Shown: piece after piece, positions 8,927 to 17,407 of the stretch | How the letters are laid out: the number at the start of each line of letters is the position of its first letter | How positions within the stretch are numbered: the stretch's first letter is position 1 | Assembly (NCBI RefSeq): GCF_000016185.1 | Contig: NC_011420.2 | Coordinates: 1,012,501 to 1,076,500, forward strand | Origin: Rhodospirillum centenum SW | GTDB lineage: Bacteria > Pseudomonadota > Alphaproteobacteria > Azospirillales > Azospirillaceae | Length of the DNA: 64,000 nucleotides | Direction of reading: 5' to 3' | Program-made: the position numbers and the translations under genes | Notes under the pieces: model-generated | What the model was told of the DNA's origin: nothing | Database searches by the model: none | What the model saw: only the letters and a program-made list of their open reading frames with translations

Positions 8927-10554
8927 ATGCGTGGCAGTGGCATGACGAAATCGCTCTGGATGGACACGGCGCCCTTTCCGGAGACGGACACGGCGCTGCC
9001 CCACCCGGGGCAGCCGTCCCACGAGTCCGACCTGGACATGCCGTCGGCCCTGGCCTTCGCGCCCTATACCCTGATCAACCGCGATCCGCCGGCCGACGTG
9101 GTGGTCATCGGCGCGGGCATCGCCGGGATGACCACGGCCTGTCTGCTGGCCCGCGAGGGACGGCAGGTCCTGGTGGTGGACAAGGGACCCGTCGGCGGCG
9201 GGGAGACCAGCCGGACCACGGCCCATCTCTCCAACGCCATCGACGACCGCTACAGCTTCCTGGAGCAGCAGGTCGGGGAGTCCGGCGCCCGGCTGGCGGC
9301 GGAGAGCCATACCGCCGCCATCGAGATGATCGGCCGGATCGCGGAGCAGGAGGGCATCGACTGCGACTTCCGCCGTGTGGACGGCTGGCTGTTCCTGTCG
9401 CCGGAGCACCGGCGCGACCATCTGGAGGAGGAGCTTGCCGCGGCGCATCGCGCCGGACTCGCCGATGTCGAGCTGGTCGAGGATTTCTCCCTGGGCGACT
9501 ACCGCGGCCCGGCGCTGCGCTTTCCCCGTCAGGCCCAGTTCGACCCCATGAAGTATGTCCGGGGGCTGGCACCGCCCTGCGGGCGCACGGGGGCCATATC
9601 GTCACCGGCCACCGCATCGTCGAGGTCGAGGGCGGGGAGGTGGCGACCATCCATGCCGACGACGGCCGCGTCCTGCGGGCGCAGGCCTGCGTCGTCGCCA
9701 CGAACACGCCCTTCCTGGACCGCGTCGCCATCCATACCAAGCAGGCGCCCTACCGCAGCTATGTCGTCGGGCTGGCCGTGCCGCGCGATGCGATCGTCCC
9801 GGCGCTGTGGTGGGACACCCGCGAGGACTACCATTATGTCCGTCTCCAGGCCGGGACCGGCGGGGACGGCCGCGACGTGCTGATCGTCGGGGGCGAGGAT
9901 CACAAGACCGGCGAGGCGCATGACACGGGGCAGCGCTTCACCCGGCTGGAGCACTGGGCTCGCCGCCACTTCCCGATGGCGGGAGAGGTGGTCTACCGCT
10001 GGTCCGGCCAGGTGATGGAGCCGTTCGACGGGCTGGGCTTCATCGGGCGCAATCCGGCGGACACGGCGAACATCCTGATCGCCACGGGCGACAGCGGCAT
10101 GGGCATGACCCACGGCACCATCGCCGGGATGCTGCTGACCGACATGCTCCAGGGGCGGGACAATGCCTGGGCCGGTCTCTACGACCCCGACCGCAAGCCG
10201 AAGCGGAACCTGCGGGAATACGTGAAGGAGAACCTGGACGTCGCCCGCGAGTTCGCCCGCGGGCACCTGAGTCCCGCCGAGCTGTCGAGCGAGGCGGCCA
10301 TCGCGCCGGGCCAGGGAGCCGTGCTGCGGGAGGGCGTCGCCAAGGTCGCCGTCTACCGGGCCGAGGACGGCACCGTCACCCGTGTCTCGGCGATCTGCCC
10401 CCATCTGGGCTGCACGGTGCGCTGGAACGATCTGGAACGGAGCTGGGACTGTCCCTGCCATGGCAGCCGCTTCACCCCCGAGGGAGGCGTGATCGGGGGA
10501 CCGGCCGTGCGGCCGCTCGCCCCGATGGGGGAGGAGCGCCAGGCGGACTTGTAG
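8927..10554 (+). pseudogene. FAD-dependent oxidoreductase with C-terminal Rieske domain, interrupted by a frameshift
   Basis: Glycine oxidase/DadA-like FAD enzyme fused to a Rieske [2Fe-2S] domain. ATG 8927 has AGGAGG at 8914-8919, an ideal ribosome site. The first part carries the dinucleotide fold VVVIGAGIAGMTTA and runs to QFDPMKYVRGLA. The same homologous protein then continues in the next frame from ALRAHGGHIVTG to the stop at 10554, with the Rieske ligands in CPHLGCTV and CPCHGSRF. One missing base near 9570-9571 (ggcacc where ggccacc would restore frame) explains the break: adding one base makes 1629 nt, 543 codons. The cause could be a real recent mutation or a sequencing error, since both halves look otherwise intact. 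Confidence 0.85.
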
Positions 10555-10590
10555 GGCGGGTATCCGAAGGCTACCGTCGGATAACCGCCC
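10554..10590 (+). terminator. long hairpin after the FAD/Rieske gene
   Basis: 14-bp arms (10554-10567 and 10577-10590) with one mismatch around a 9-nt loop; the arms begin in the stop codon itself. No T tract follows, so termination is inferred. Confidence 0.6.
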
Positions 10591-10613
10591 CGCAGCCTGC
10601 CGCCGGTCCCGCC

Positions 10614-11258
10614 ATGATCCGCCGATCCCTTCTCTCCGCTGCCCGCAGCCTTGCCGCGGGCTTGCTCTGTCTGACGGCTGCCGGTGCCGCCCTCGCCGAC
10701 AGCCTGCCGCCGCCGACGGCGGAGTACAGCGCCCGCCAGCGGATGACGGCCGCGGGCGACATGATCGAGGCCCGGCTCTTTCACTCCAAGGGGAGCGAAC
10801 GGCGCGAGTTCGTCATCGACGGGGTGCGCAGCATCCTGATCCGGACACCGGAGCGCATCCTCCAGATCCAGCCGGAGCTGGGGATGGCCCTGGAGATGCA
10901 GCCGGGCGAGGGGCCGGAGGCCGGTCCCGATCCGGGCAACCTCAGCACCCTGGATGCCGAGGCCGAGGGACAGGAGACGGTCGCGGGCCTCGGGACGACG
11001 CGCTACCGGGTCAGGCGCGGCGAGGCGTCGGGTGGTTTCGAGGGACGGGTCTGGTCCACCCCGGACGGCATCTATGTCCGGGTCGACGGCACGGTCGAGG
11101 AGGAGGGACGGTCGGTGCCGGTGACGATGGAACTGGCGGATGTCGAGCGGGGGCCGCAGGATCCGACCTTGTTCCAGGTGCCTGCCGGGATGCGGACCAT
11201 GACGTTGGGACCGCTCCAGGGACGGGTGCCGGAGGCGTTCCGGACGGACCGGAAATAG
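10614..11258 (+). CDS. exported protein of unknown function (LolA/DUF4412-like character)
   Basis: A 214-residue protein with a clear signal peptide (MIRRSLL, a hydrophobic core, then a cut near AALADS). The remainder is a run of short beta-like segments (REFVIDGVRSILIRTPERIL, TTRYRVRRG) resembling the LolA-like/DUF4412 half-barrel of periplasmic proteins. It contains no cysteine lipobox and no catalytic motif. I do not recognise a specific family with confidence. It follows the hairpin of the Rieske gene and lies 75 bp before the peptide-binding protein gene on the same strand. Confidence 0.7.
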   Translation: MIRRSLLSAARSLAAGLLCLTAAGAALADSLPPPTAEYSARQRMTAAGDMIEARLFHSKGSERREFVIDGVRSILIRTPERILQIQPELGMALEMQPGEGPEAGPDPGNLSTLDAEAEGQETVAGLGTTRYRVRRGEASGGFEGRVWSTPDGIYVRVDGTVEEEGRSVPVTMELADVERGPQDPTLFQVPAGMRTMTLGPLQGRVPEAFRTDRK

Positions 11259-11333
11259 AGTTGCCCAGCCTTCGCCGCAGGAAGCGCGCGACGGCTCTTT
11301 ATTTCGCCGGGACTTTTCAGCGATCATGCACGG

Positions 11334-13055
11334 ATGATCTCTCGACCGTTCCTCGCTGCGGTTGCCGTCATCCTGGTGGCACTCCTTCCATCGTCAGCCC
11401 GCCCCCTGATGGCGACTGTCCCGACACCGGATGGAGAGGGGGGCGCTCCCGCCTCCCGGACGCTGACCATCGGTGTCAACGACTTCCCCGGGAACTTCAA
11501 TCCGCTGATCGAGAGCCAGGGCATCCGCGACTACGTGGTCTGGATGGCGCAGCGGCCCCTGACTGCCTTCACGCCGGACTGGGAACTGACCTGCGTTCTC
11601 TGCACCGAGCTGCCCACCGTCCGCAACGGCCGCATCCAGGAGGAGAGACTGCCCGACGGCGATACCGGCGTCGCCGTCCGCTATACCCTGCTGCCGGATC
11701 TCAGGTGGGGGGACGGTACGCCCGTGACCACGCGCGACGTGGTCTTCACCTGGCAGGTCGGACGCCATCCCGACATCGGCAGCAATGCCTATGACGTCTT
11801 CGCCCGGGACATCCGGTCGGTCGAGGTGGTGGACGACCGAACCTTCATCGTCCATCGCCGGCACCGGAGCTGTGCCGCGGCGCAGTTGAACGAGATGGTG
11901 CTGCTGCCGGCGCACCTGGAGCGCAAGGCGTTCGAGTCGGACCCCGCCACCTACCGGATCAACAGCCGGTACGAAGCCGACGTGACCGACCCCGGCCTCT
12001 GGCTCGGCCCCTACCGGCTGGCCGCGGTCGAAACGGGCAAGACGATCCAGCTCGAACGCAATCCTCACTGGAACGGCCGGCAGCCCTATTTCGACCGTAT
12101 CGTCGTGCGCACCCTGGACAGGTCCGCCGAGCTTGAACGGGCGCTGCTGGCCGGAGAGGTGGACTACGTCTCCGGCGAGCATGGCTTCAGCGTGCATCAG
12201 TCGTCGCAGTTCGAACGCCACTACGGCTTCCGCTTCGCCGTCTTCTGGATGCAGGGGCTGGGATACCGGCACCTGGATGTCAACCACGACAACCCGATCC
12301 TGGCGGATGTGCGCGTCCGCCGGGCGCTGCTGCTGGGTCTGGACCGGGACACCATGAACGAGCGGCTCTACTACGGCCGCAACGTCATCGCCGACACGGA
12401 CACAAACCCGCTCGACGGCATCCGCGATCCGGACGTCCGCCGGCACGCCTACGATCCTGCCGGGGCGATGCGGCTGCTGGAAGAGGCGGGCTGGCGTCCC
12501 GGTCCGGACGGCATCCGGGTGGATGCCGCCGGGCATCCCCTTGAGGTCGATCTCTGGGCGGGCAAAGGCGACCGCACGGTCGATCTGGAACTCCAGATCA
12601 TCCAGGAGAACTGGCGCCGCATCGGCGTCCGCATGGTGCCGCGGCAGACGGTGGCCCGCGTCCTCTTCGGGGAGATCCTGCCGCAGCGCCGCTTCTCCGG
12701 CCTCGCCCTGTTCAGTTGGATCACCGCGCCGCGGGAGATTCCCCGCAGCGTGCTGCATTCCAGCCAGATACCGTCGGCCGAGAACGGCTGGAGCGGGCTG
12801 AACTACGGCGGTTACCGCAACCCCGGGCTGGACCGGGTGCTGGACGATCTGGAACGGGTCTGCGAGCCGGAAGCGAACCGGGCGCTGTGGTCGCGGTTGC
12901 AGCACCTTTACGCCGATGACCTGCCCGCACTGCCGATCTTCCACATGGCGAATGCCTACTTCTTCCCCCCGTGGCTGAAGGGCGTCGTTCCCACCGGGCA
13001 CCAGTTCGCCAGCTCCATGGCCGTGGAGAACTGGTACCGCGAAGACGTGCCCTGA
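11334..13055 (+). CDS. ABC transporter substrate-binding protein, peptide/nickel family (SBP_bac_5)
   Basis: A 573-residue periplasmic oligopeptide-binding-type protein. It has an N-terminal signal peptide (MISRPFLAAVAVILVALL), then the DppA/OppA architecture: RTLTIGVNDFPGNFNPL start, TLLPDLRWGDGTPVTTRDVVFTW, GPYRLAAVETGKTIQLERNP, and the VRRALLLGLDRDTMNE helix. Soluble receptors of this family deliver peptides, nickel or opines to an inner-membrane permease. No permease or ATPase gene is adjacent, so it is an orphan receptor in this window and its ligand is unknown. Confidence 0.88.
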   Translation: MISRPFLAAVAVILVALLPSSARPLMATVPTPDGEGGAPASRTLTIGVNDFPGNFNPLIESQGIRDYVVWMAQRPLTAFTPDWELTCVLCTELPTVRNGRIQEERLPDGDTGVAVRYTLLPDLRWGDGTPVTTRDVVFTWQVGRHPDIGSNAYDVFARDIRSVEVVDDRTFIVHRRHRSCAAAQLNEMVLLPAHLERKAFESDPATYRINSRYEADVTDPGLWLGPYRLAAVETGKTIQLERNPHWNGRQPYFDRIVVRTLDRSAELERALLAGEVDYVSGEHGFSVHQSSQFERHYGFRFAVFWMQGLGYRHLDVNHDNPILADVRVRRALLLGLDRDTMNERLYYGRNVIADTDTNPLDGIRDPDVRRHAYDPAGAMRLLEEAGWRPGPDGIRVDAAGHPLEVDLWAGKGDRTVDLELQIIQENWRRIGVRMVPRQTVARVLFGEILPQRRFSGLALFSWITAPREIPRSVLHSSQIPSAENGWSGLNYGGYRNPGLDRVLDDLERVCEPEANRALWSRLQHLYADDLPALPIFHMANAYFFPPWLKGVVPTGHQFASSMAVENWYREDVP

Positions 13056-13162
13056 GGGCGTCGACGCACCCGGGGACCGTCACGCCGCGTCCGCGCGCAT
13101 GGTTGACGGGGACCGCGGGAGGCCGTACCGAGCGGTGACCCAAGCCTGGAGGATTGTCAGCC

Positions 13163-13693
13163 ATGACCTTGCGCCGTTCCGTCGCCCTTCTCGCCTTCGC
13201 GGCCCTGCTGGCCGGCCCGGCGGCCGCCCAGCAGTCCGCGTCGCCGTCCGACGACACGCCGATCCGTGCCGAGAAGCCCGACCCCCAGAAGCAGTTCCTG
13301 ATCGAGAACGCCAAGCGCCCGGGCTGGAAGACGACGCCCAGCGGTCTCCAGTACAAGGCGGTCAAGCCGGTCACGAACCCCGCCGCCCCGTCGCCGCTGG
13401 CGACCGATGCGGTGCTCGTGAACTACGAGGGCCGGCTGATCGACGGCACCGTCTTCGACAGCTCCTACGAGCGGGGCGAACCCATCAGCTTCCCCCTGAA
13501 CCGGGTCATCGCCGGCTGGACCGAGGGCGTGCAGCTCATGAAGGTGGGCGAGACCTACGAGTTCGCCATTCCCGGCCGGCTGGCCTATGGCGCCCGTGGT
13601 GTTCCGCAGGCCGGCATCGGTCCGAACGCCACGCTGCTGTTCAAGGTCGAGCTGCTGGAGATCCTGCCGCCCGGCGCCATGCCGCCGCGCTGA
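13163..13693 (+). CDS. exported FKBP-type peptidyl-prolyl cis-trans isomerase
   Basis: A 176-residue periplasmic folding enzyme. A signal peptide (about residues 1-24, ending AAAQ) is followed by a short spacer and one FKBP domain with VLVNYEGRLIDGTVFDSSYERG, FPLNRVIAGWTEG, AIPGRLAYGARG and a TLLFKVELLEI end. ATG 13163 is chosen over the upstream TTG at 13154 because GGAGGA (13148-13153) sits nine bases before it. Convergent with the nicotinate phosphoribosyltransferase gene across a strong hairpin. Confidence 0.92.
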   Translation: MTLRRSVALLAFAALLAGPAAAQQSASPSDDTPIRAEKPDPQKQFLIENAKRPGWKTTPSGLQYKAVKPVTNPAAPSPLATDAVLVNYEGRLIDGTVFDSSYERGEPISFPLNRVIAGWTEGVQLMKVGETYEFAIPGRLAYGARGVPQAGIGPNATLLFKVELLEILPPGAMPPR

Positions 13694-13706
13694 CGATCCC
13701 GCTTCC

Positions 13707-13735
13707 GCGCCCCGGCCGGCAGAGGGCCGGGGCGC
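13707..13735. terminator. bidirectional hairpin between convergent genes
   Basis: Perfect 11-bp arms GCGCCCCGGCC (13707-13717) and GGCCGGGGCGC (13725-13735). Placed between the FKBP gene and the convergent nicotinate phosphoribosyltransferase gene, so it can serve both. Confidence 0.65.
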
Positions 13736-13754
13736 TGGTCCGGACCGGGGAGGG

Positions 13755-14906
13755 TCAGCGGCGCAGCAGGAACTCGCGCCCGACCTTCACCCGCTTCACC
13801 CCGTCATACTCCACGATATCGGCGGTGGCGTAGGTCTCCGACCATGCCTCGGGCAGGTAGGAGCCGGTGCCGATCACGTCGATGGGGGCGGCGGCGTCCG
13901 CCATCAGCCGGCACTTGGCCGGACTGAAGCCGGAGGAGGCGACAATCTTCACCCGGTCGAACCCGGCCTCGTCCAGCCGCTCGCGCACCCAGTGGATGGC
14001 GGCGGCGGAGACGCCGGGCCCCACGAGATAGCGCAGCTCCGTCTCGTCGCGGTAGCCGCGGATCGCGTGCGGCACGCGGCGGTCCAGCACGGCGTAGGAC
14101 TGCGGCGGGTCCAGCCCTTCGCAGAAGCGCCCGCCGGGCGTGTCCAGCCGGATGGCGAGCTTCCCGGCCGCGGCCAGATCGGGGAAGCGCCGGCAGACCT
14201 CCAGGCTGTCGGACACCTCACGCCCGAAATAGTCCACCAGCACCGTCATCGGCTGGTCGGGAAAGGTCTCCCGGTACATCTCCGCCGCCCGCACCGTGGA
14301 GCCGGCATAGCCGATCAGGGCGTGCGGCATGGTGCCGAGGCCGCGGTCGCGGCCGAACCAGTGCGCGGTCGCGTCCGTGGCGTTGCCGACGAAGCCGACG
14401 GCGCCGGCCTTGCGCTTCGCCCGCTCCGACCCGACGGAGGCGGCATAGGCCATGATCTCCGCCATCTCCGTTCCGGCACAGTGCCGCGCATCCATCGCCA
14501 GGAAGGCGACCCTGGGCAGGCCGGCGCACATGGTCCAGGCGTTGTAGGCCGCCACGCAGGCCGGCCCGAGCTTCATCAGGAACAGGGTCTCCAGCTCCAC
14601 CAGCCCGGTGAAGGGCCCGGTGATCCAGAGCATGGGCTCGCCCGCACCGACCCACTTGCCCTCCGGGTAGTTGATCTCGACCTCGATGTCGAACCCCCGG
14701 GCCGTCGCCATGGCCCGCAGCCAGTCCAGCGCCAGCCGGTGCGCCGCCACCACCGGGCGGCGCATGAACACGGCATAGGTGACGCGCCGGTCGCCGAACC
14801 GCTCGACGACCTGCCGGGTGCGCTGGAAATAGGCGTCCGTCCAGCGCGGCACATCCTCGGCGGCCGGGGGCGTGGGGGTGGCGGTCGGTCGGTCGGGGTC
14901 GGCCAT
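13755..14906 (-). CDS. pncB: nicotinate phosphoribosyltransferase
   Basis: Salvages nicotinate to nicotinate mononucleotide for NAD synthesis. The 383-residue product has the family layout: YFQRTRQVVE near the N-terminus, PEGKWVGAGEPMLWITGPF, the HCAGTEMAEIMAYAAS segment, GTMPHALIGY, the phosphate-binding region around RLDTPGGRFCEG, and a C-terminal VIGTGSYLPE. The frame is open to 15140, but ATG 14906 (MADPDRP) begins the conserved part and the upstream extension is low-complexity. It is on the short side for the family. nadE, in the same pathway, is 5 kb upstream but not in an operon. Confidence 0.85.
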   Translation of the reverse strand: MADPDRPTATPTPPAAEDVPRWTDAYFQRTRQVVERFGDRRVTYAVFMRRPVVAAHRLALDWLRAMATARGFDIEVEINYPEGKWVGAGEPMLWITGPFTGLVELETLFLMKLGPACVAAYNAWTMCAGLPRVAFLAMDARHCAGTEMAEIMAYAASVGSERAKRKAGAVGFVGNATDATAHWFGRDRGLGTMPHALIGYAGSTVRAAEMYRETFPDQPMTVLVDYFGREVSDSLEVCRRFPDLAAAGKLAIRLDTPGGRFCEGLDPPQSYAVLDRRVPHAIRGYRDETELRYLVGPGVSAAAIHWVRERLDEAGFDRVKIVASSGFSPAKCRLMADAAAPIDVIGTGSYLPEAWSETYATADIVEYDGVKRVKVGREFLLRR

Positions 14907-15090
14907 GGCTGCGGGGTTCCGGACAGTTGATCGCGCGAACATAGCGGGTGACCGCGGGAACATAGCGGCGCTTCCGACGCCGGGCGAGAGCCGATGCAAC
15001 GGACAGCGCCGCGGCCTGTTCTCCCCGGGGCCGGATGGCGGGCCGTCGCGCCCGCCCCGGTGAACGAGAAGACCGAAGGAGCACGCACCC

Positions 15091-15591
15091 ATGGCCACGA
15101 AGACCATGCAGGACCTTCTGCTGGAGGAACTGCGCGACATCTACGATGCCGAGAAGCAGGCCCTGAAGGCCTACAACAAGCTGATCAAGGCCGTCAGCCA
15201 CGACAAGCTGAAGCAGGCCTTCCAGACGCACAAGGAACAGACGGAAGGCCAGATCGAGCGGCTGAAGCAGGCGTTCGAGCTGCTCGACCAGCGCCCCCGC
15301 GGCAAGCACTGCGACGCCATGGAAGGGCTGATCCAGGAGGCGCAGTCGCTTCTGGACGAGGGGCTGCCCTCCGAGCTTCTGGACGTGGCCATCATCGCCG
15401 CCGCCCAGAAGATGGAGCACTACGAGATCGCGGCCTACGGCTCCGTCCACGCCTATGCGCAGGGCCTCGGCAACGAGGAGCTGGCCTCCCTGCTGGAGGA
15501 GACGCTGAACGAGGAGAAGGAGACGGACAAGCTCCTCAACGACATCGCCGTCAAGGACGTGAACCGGCGGGCGATGCAGCAGGCCGCCTGA
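15091..15591 (+). CDS. ferritin-like DUF892 protein (YciE/YciF family)
   Basis: A 166-residue four-helix-bundle protein of the YciE/YciF stress family. It starts MATKTMQDLLLEELRDIYDAEKQALKAY, in which Glu/Asp residues of the first helix, and later KMEHYEIAAYG and EEKETDKLL, are the carboxylate/His positions expected of a ferritin-like metal site. AAGGAG at 15076-15081 supports the ATG at 15091. Relatives are induced by osmotic or oxidative stress; the function is not settled. A strong hairpin follows. Confidence 0.88.
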   Translation: MATKTMQDLLLEELRDIYDAEKQALKAYNKLIKAVSHDKLKQAFQTHKEQTEGQIERLKQAFELLDQRPRGKHCDAMEGLIQEAQSLLDEGLPSELLDVAIIAAAQKMEHYEIAAYGSVHAYAQGLGNEELASLLEETLNEEKETDKLLNDIAVKDVNRRAMQQAA

Positions 15592-15622
15592 CGGCGGCGT
15601 CTGCCGCGGACGGAAGAAGGAT

Positions 15623-15654
15623 ACGGCCCCATCCCCGGGCGGGGGTGGGGCCGT
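15623..15654. terminator. bidirectional hairpin between convergent genes
   Basis: 14-bp arms (15623-15636 and 15641-15654) with one G-T wobble around a GGGC loop. It lies between the DUF892 gene and the end of the sigma-factor operon. Confidence 0.65.
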
Positions 15655-15660
15655 TCGCCG

Positions 15661-16266
15661 TCAGCGGCCGCCCTCGGGCTCCGGCCCGCCGGGGGCCGGT
15701 CTGGCGGGCCCAGGCCCGTCGGGGCCGGGTCTGTCGGGTCCAGGCCGGTCAGGGCCGGGTCTGTCCGGGCCGTGACGCTCGGGTCCTCCCCTGTCGCGGT
15801 CGGGCCGCTCCCGGCCGGAGGAGCGGCGCTCCTTCGGCGGCGGGGGCGGGGGCAGGGTGCCGCGGGCCTGTTCCTCGGCCATGGTCCGGACCACCGCCTC
15901 CTGCAGCCGCTGCTGCATCGCGGCCGTCGCCTGCCGGACGGAGGTGAAGGCCGCGTCAGCCGCCGCCGGATCGAACGGGCGGGCGGCGAGGGCCGAGCGG
16001 ACCTCCTCGCGCGCCTTGCGAATCTCCGAGAAGAAATGGCCACGGTCGCCGGCACTCTCCCGCCGCAGCCGTGCCAGGACGTTGCCGGCGGTCTCCTCCG
16101 GAATCAGGGTCGCACCCGGCCCCATGAACTGGAGCACCGACGGGCCGTCCCAGCCGGGACGGTCGTCGCGGCCGACCGCGTGGCCGATGGCAATGCCGGC
16201 GATCAGCAGATTGATGCAGAGAGAGACCGCCAACAGGATGGAGAGGATCAGGGTCGTGCGGGTCAT
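15661..16266 (-). CDS. periplasmic heavy-metal-sensor-like protein (Metal_resist/CnrX-like)
   Basis: A 201-residue membrane-anchored protein. An N-terminal helix (about 4-30, LILSILLAVSLCINLLIAG) anchors a periplasmic helical hairpin rich in Arg/Glu (GHFFSEIRKAREEVRSAL, AAFTSVRQATAAMQQRLQEAV), typical of the CnrX/ZraP/Metal_resist group. The C-terminus is a low-complexity tail of repeated GPDRP pentapeptides. It is the last gene of the overlapped operon: ATG 16266 overlaps the anti-sigma stop as ATGA. Such proteins often sense metals or envelope stress together with an ECF sigma factor. No His/Cys-rich site is obvious, so the metal, if any, is unknown. Confidence 0.75.
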   Translation of the reverse strand: MTRTTLILSILLAVSLCINLLIAGIAIGHAVGRDDRPGWDGPSVLQFMGPGATLIPEETAGNVLARLRRESAGDRGHFFSEIRKAREEVRSALAARPFDPAAADAAFTSVRQATAAMQQRLQEAVVRTMAEEQARGTLPPPPPPKERRSSGRERPDRDRGGPERHGPDRPGPDRPGPDRPGPDGPGPARPAPGGPEPEGGR

Positions 16267-16727
16267 GGCCAACTGTCCAGGTCAGGAAGATCCGTCGTCA
16301 GGACCGCGACAAGCGCCGTATCGGCGGTCTGTTCGGTGTCCGGCGTGACGCCGGGAATGGCGGCATGCCCGCTGTAGCCGAGCATGAAGCCGACGAGACC
16401 GCAGGCGACGGCGCTGCCGAGCCCGGCGGTCCATTGTCTCCAGGGGACGGCGAAGGCCGAGTCCAGCCAGGCCGCGAGGCCCCGCGGGGCCACCATGCGC
16501 GGGTGCTCCAGCGGCAGCGCCAGGACCGCGCTGCGCAGCGACGGGCTCGCGTCCACCCGGGGCAGGTCCGGCAGGATGTCGGCCAGCAGTGTCGCCGCTT
16601 CCAGGTCCCGGCGCGCCGCCTCCGAGCTGTCCAGCAGGGCCAGGGCGGCGTCGCGCTCACGGTCGGGCCAGGTGTCCAGGCAGGGACCCAGCCGGTCGAG
16701 CAGGTCCGCGAATCGGCTCGGGGTCAT
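16263..16727 (-). CDS. putative membrane anti-sigma factor
   Basis: A 154-residue protein with a soluble helical N-terminus (MTPSRFADLLDRLGPCLDTW, ERDAALALLDSSEAARRDL) and one transmembrane segment about residues 98-118 (GLGSAVACGLVGFMLGYS). This layout, directly after an ECF sigma gene with ATGA overlap at 16724-16727, is the usual form of a transmembrane anti-sigma factor. There is no zinc-binding HxxxCxxC motif. The role is inferred from context and general shape. Confidence 0.7.
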   Translation of the reverse strand: MTPSRFADLLDRLGPCLDTWPDRERDAALALLDSSEAARRDLEAATLLADILPDLPRVDASPSLRSAVLALPLEHPRMVAPRGLAAWLDSAFAVPWRQWTAGLGSAVACGLVGFMLGYSGHAAIPGVTPDTEQTADTALVAVLTTDLPDLDSWP

Positions 16728-17407
16728 GTCCGCCCTCCTTCAGTTCCATCCGTGCCGGCCTCTCCGCCGCCGGTCAGGCGCTCGCGCAGGGCGCGGCGGG
16801 CGCGCACGAGCAGGGCCTCGAACGCCTTCACGCCGATGCCCAGGGATGTCGCGGCCTCGGCGTTGCTGAGGCCGAGATCGTAGGTCAGGGACACCGCCGC
16901 CCGCTGGCGCTCCGGCAGGTCCCGGACGGCGCGGGCCAGGGCCTCGGCCGTCTGCCGCCGCTCAATCCGGGTGACGGCATCCTCCGCCGGGTCCGCCGGT
17001 TCGCCTGCCGCCTCCAGGTCGTCATGGACCGGACGGCGGCGGGCGTCCAGGCAGAGATTGACGGTGATCCGGTAGAACCAGGTGGAGAAGCGGGCCGCCT
17101 CCGGGCGGAAGCGGTCCGCGTTCTGCCACAGGCGCAGGAACGCTTCCTGCGCCACGTCCTCGGCGGCCGCGCGGCTGCCCAGCACACGGACGGCCACGGT
17201 CACGGTGCGGTCGAGATGGCGGGCGACCAGTTCCGCATAGGCGGTGCGGTCGCCGGCGGCGACGCGGCCCACCAGGGCCTCGTCGCTCTCCGTTTCCGTC
17301 GTGTACTCGGGCGTGCTGCTCACCTGTGCCACCGTCAGGACCGGCTGGCCCCGGTGCCGGCCGGGGTCCCCGGTGGACAGGGTACGCACGGCCGCCGGCG
17401 ATTTCAT
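16724..17407 (-). CDS. ECF-type RNA polymerase sigma factor
   Basis: A 227-residue sigma-70-family ECF factor. Region 2 runs from ALVGRVAAGDRTAYAELV through AAEDVAQEAFLRLWQ and FSTWFYRITVNLCLDARR. Region 4 has LPERQRAAVSLTYDLGLSNAEAATSLGIGVKAFEALLVRARRAL in adjoining segments. The first 45 residues before region 2 are unusual, and an internal GTG start is possible. ATG 17407 is kept because it overlaps the EF-hand stop codon as ATGA. It probably drives its own operon; no promoter was identified. Confidence 0.88.
   Translation of the reverse strand: MKSPAAVRTLSTGDPGRHRGQPVLTVAQVSSTPEYTTETESDEALVGRVAAGDRTAYAELVARHLDRTVTVAVRVLGSRAAAEDVAQEAFLRLWQNADRFRPEAARFSTWFYRITVNLCLDARRRPVHDDLEAAGEPADPAEDAVTRIERRQTAEALARAVRDLPERQRAAVSLTYDLGLSNAEAATSLGIGVKAFEALLVRARRALRERLTGGGEAGTDGTEGGRT

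Noticed and set aside
6737-9883. A 1048-codon open frame across the GGDEF-EAL gene, nadE antisense and the FAD enzyme
   Set aside because: Only its last part (from 8927) has protein-like sequence. The rest is shadow of genes on other frames in GC-rich DNA.
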